From contig NZ_CP108070.1 of assembly GCF_036178845.1 (NCBI RefSeq), forward strand, positions 9,424,001 through 9,488,000: a stretch of DNA of 64,000 bases. The letters run 5' to 3'. Positions 62,802 to 64,000 of this stretch are shown piece after piece. The position numbers and the translations under genes are program-made. How positions within the stretch are numbered: position 1 is the stretch's first letter; the number at the start of each line of letters is the position of its first letter. This DNA is from Streptomyces sp. NBC_00271. Lineage in GTDB: Bacteria > Actinomycetota > Actinomycetes > Streptomycetales > Streptomycetaceae. Under the pieces are notes generated by a model. That model was given only the letters and a program-made list of their open reading frames with translations. It searched no databases and had not been told where the DNA came from.

Positions 62802-63341
62802 GCCGGCCTTCGCGACTGCCCCGCGGGCCCGGACGACGTGGTTCGTCCGGGCCCATTCCATGCCGCACGCCCAAGACACCCCAGCCACCGCTGCCCGGCG
62901 AATGAACCGCGGGCGAATTCTGGCTTCGCCTCTGATGAGGAGCTGGTCAGGAACGCGGTTCACGGCCCCGTTGCCTGCTCGGCATCGTCTGCGCCGCCTC
63001 GTTCGTACCGGTTCTCCGGAGGCCAGGCCGGGCGGCTTGAGCATGTGCTTCACGATGACGGACAGCTTGTCGCACAGAATCAGGCAGGTCAGCAGCCCGC
63101 CACTCGATATTCGGGCATCCCTCCTCAACAACTGTGCGATCTTCAGCGAAAGTCGGCCACTGATGGCGGATGGGGTTGTGAGGCGGCCTCCAGGACATCC
63201 CCGCAGGTCCGCCCGCCCTGCAGCCTTTTCAGGGGACGGCAGCCTGTGCCACCCGCGGCACGGTGAAGGCCTTCGCCTGCACACGTTCAGCATCCCGCCC
63301 CATCCGGGCAGCGCTCAGCACACAACCTGAGACAACATGAT
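62802..63341. other. 540-base region without a recognised gene
   Basis: A minus-strand frame near 63010-63180 reads ISGRLSLKIAQLLRRDARIS then LTCLILCDKLSVIVKHMLKP, which looks protein-like but has no family or clear start. Otherwise nothing recognised. Confidence 0.4.
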
Positions 63342-64000
63342 TCAAATCAGTTCGGGTTGTGGTTCCGGTTGCCGCGCTGGTGCGGGCTTCGGTTCCCACA
63401 GTTTGGTGGTCCGTACGTAGCCGTAGACCACTGAGGTCATCGCCAGCATGAGAAAAGGTCCGGACACCCGCGGATGCTCGGCCATCTCCAACGGCAGATA
63501 GCGATAGGACACCAAGAGCGCGGCGAAGACCGTTGCACCGTAAGCGACCAGCCGGATCCCTGATCGATCCCAGCCGCGGTCGAGCGAGCGCAGAGCTGCC
63601 TCGATCGTGAGCGTGAACACCACGCCGGCAATGAGATCCGCGCCGTAGTGGTAGCCGAAGCCCAGCGTTGCGCCGAGCGTGGCAATCAGCCACAACGTGC
63701 CTGCGAATCGCAGAATCCCTGGGCCCTTCCGGGAGTGAATGAAAATCGCTGTTGCCCACGCTGTGTGCAGGCTGGGCATGCAGTTCCGCGGGGTGATCTC
63801 GTCGAATGGCATGTGGTGCGGGGTATTGATCGGCGGCGGCGTTTCCGGCCACAGGTCGGCCACCGCCCAGTGTTCGCTGGGCGGCGCTTGCGACCACAGG
63901 CTGACCGTCGTCCAGTGCTCGACGCCGGTCCCGTAGGCGAAGACCGGTCCGACCACCGGAAAGATCATGTAGAAGGCCGGCCCGAGGAGGCCGATCACCA
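63342..64000 (-). CDS. PAP2-type/inositol phosphorylceramide synthase-like membrane protein (partial)
   Basis: About 218 C-terminal residues are visible; the N-terminus lies beyond the window. Motifs are RNCMPSLHTAWATAIF and GFGYHYGADLIAGVVFTL, the two active-site segments of PAP2-like enzymes, with several membrane spans. YTRGVEHW-like and NTPHHMPFDEITP regions lie on the outer face. It would transfer or remove lipid phosphate groups. The final 25 residues are Pro/Glu/Gln rich. Confidence 0.85.
   Translation of the reverse strand, partial: VIGLLGPAFYMIFPVVGPVFAYGTGVEHWTTVSLWSQAPPSEHWAVADLWPETPPPINTPHHMPFDEITPRNCMPSLHTAWATAIFIHSRKGPGILRFAGTLWLIATLGATLGFGYHYGADLIAGVVFTLTIEAALRSLDRGWDRSGIRLVAYGATVFAALLVSYRYLPLEMAEHPRVSGPFLMLAMTSVVYGYVRTTKLWEPKPAPARQPEPQPELI

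Noticed and set aside
62838..63266. Plus-strand frame as a gene
   Set aside because: No domain, poor start context, and a minus-strand frame in the same place looks at least as protein-like; left as unassigned.

Overview
The window is high-GC actinobacterial DNA, almost certainly Streptomyces. The coding style (GTG/TTG starts, AGGAGG-like ribosome sites, ATGA overlaps) and the family content (Ebo operon, SigB-type sigma factor, MmyB-type XRE regulators, actinobacterial L,D-transpeptidase, ANTAR proteins) agree on this. The left ~49 kb is densely coding. The right ~15 kb is rich in broken genes and repeats, as in an accessory region or chromosome-arm zone. All function calls come from reading the translated sequence; no database search was run.

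Layout. (1) 1-7.6 kb: Ebo operon (end of an upstream gene, then UbiA-like EboC, a TIM-barrel isomerase, EboA, TatD-like EboB, EboE, phosphodiesterase-like EboF), then a Tat-exported TIM-barrel protein. Ebo genes are linked in other bacteria to export or maturation of a small metabolite. (2) 7.7-19.7 kb: an oxalate module. oxc, frc and an ADP-forming acyl-CoA ligase run leftward, followed by two OFA-type oxalate/formate transporters. sucC- and sucD-like genes and an aldehyde dehydrogenase run rightward from a shared control region that holds a perfect inverted repeat. (3) 19.7-24.6 kb: F420/LLM oxidoreductase with a divergent MarR, tRNA-Leu(GAG), an L,D-transpeptidase, and a scrapyard of helicase and hybrid histidine-kinase fragments. 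(4) 24.6-30.9 kb: an RNA-end processing protein (MJ1316 domain plus 2H phosphoesterase), a large unknown protein, a two-domain alpha/beta hydrolase and its divergent MerR. (5) 31-37.3 kb: stress-type genes (two ANTAR proteins, DUF1003, SigB-like sigma factor, small membrane proteins, fatty acid desaturase, DUF5994). (6) 37.4-44.1 kb: two MmyB-type XRE regulators, an SDR remnant, two Atu4866-domain genes (one fused to an amidohydrolase fold that has lost its catalytic barrel), a full amidohydrolase and an MFS exporter. (7) 44.1-50.4 kb: two methyltransferases, two AraC regulators, an amidase, an internally deleted BlaI gene and a lipoprotein.

From 50.4 to 53.2 kb there is almost no intact gene. 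This stretch holds an array of 13 TGCGCA palindromes, a perfect 17-bp inverted repeat, CAACTGTTG palindromes, and the tail of an IS200/IS605 tnpB with its probable omega-RNA hairpin. It is the least explained part of the window.

From 53.2 to 64 kb there is a nitrobindin-like protein, a tRNA 3' fragment that may be an attachment scar, a kinase-like gene paired with a small domain protein, an XRE-TPR regulator divergent from two tiny coupled genes over a 19-bp palindrome, a NUDIX hydrolase, remnants of IS5 and ISAs1 transposases, a TetR gene with a 32-bp perfect palindrome, an exported SnoaL-like protein broken by a frameshift after its signal peptide, an FG-GAP remnant, and a PAP2-type membrane protein cut by the window end.
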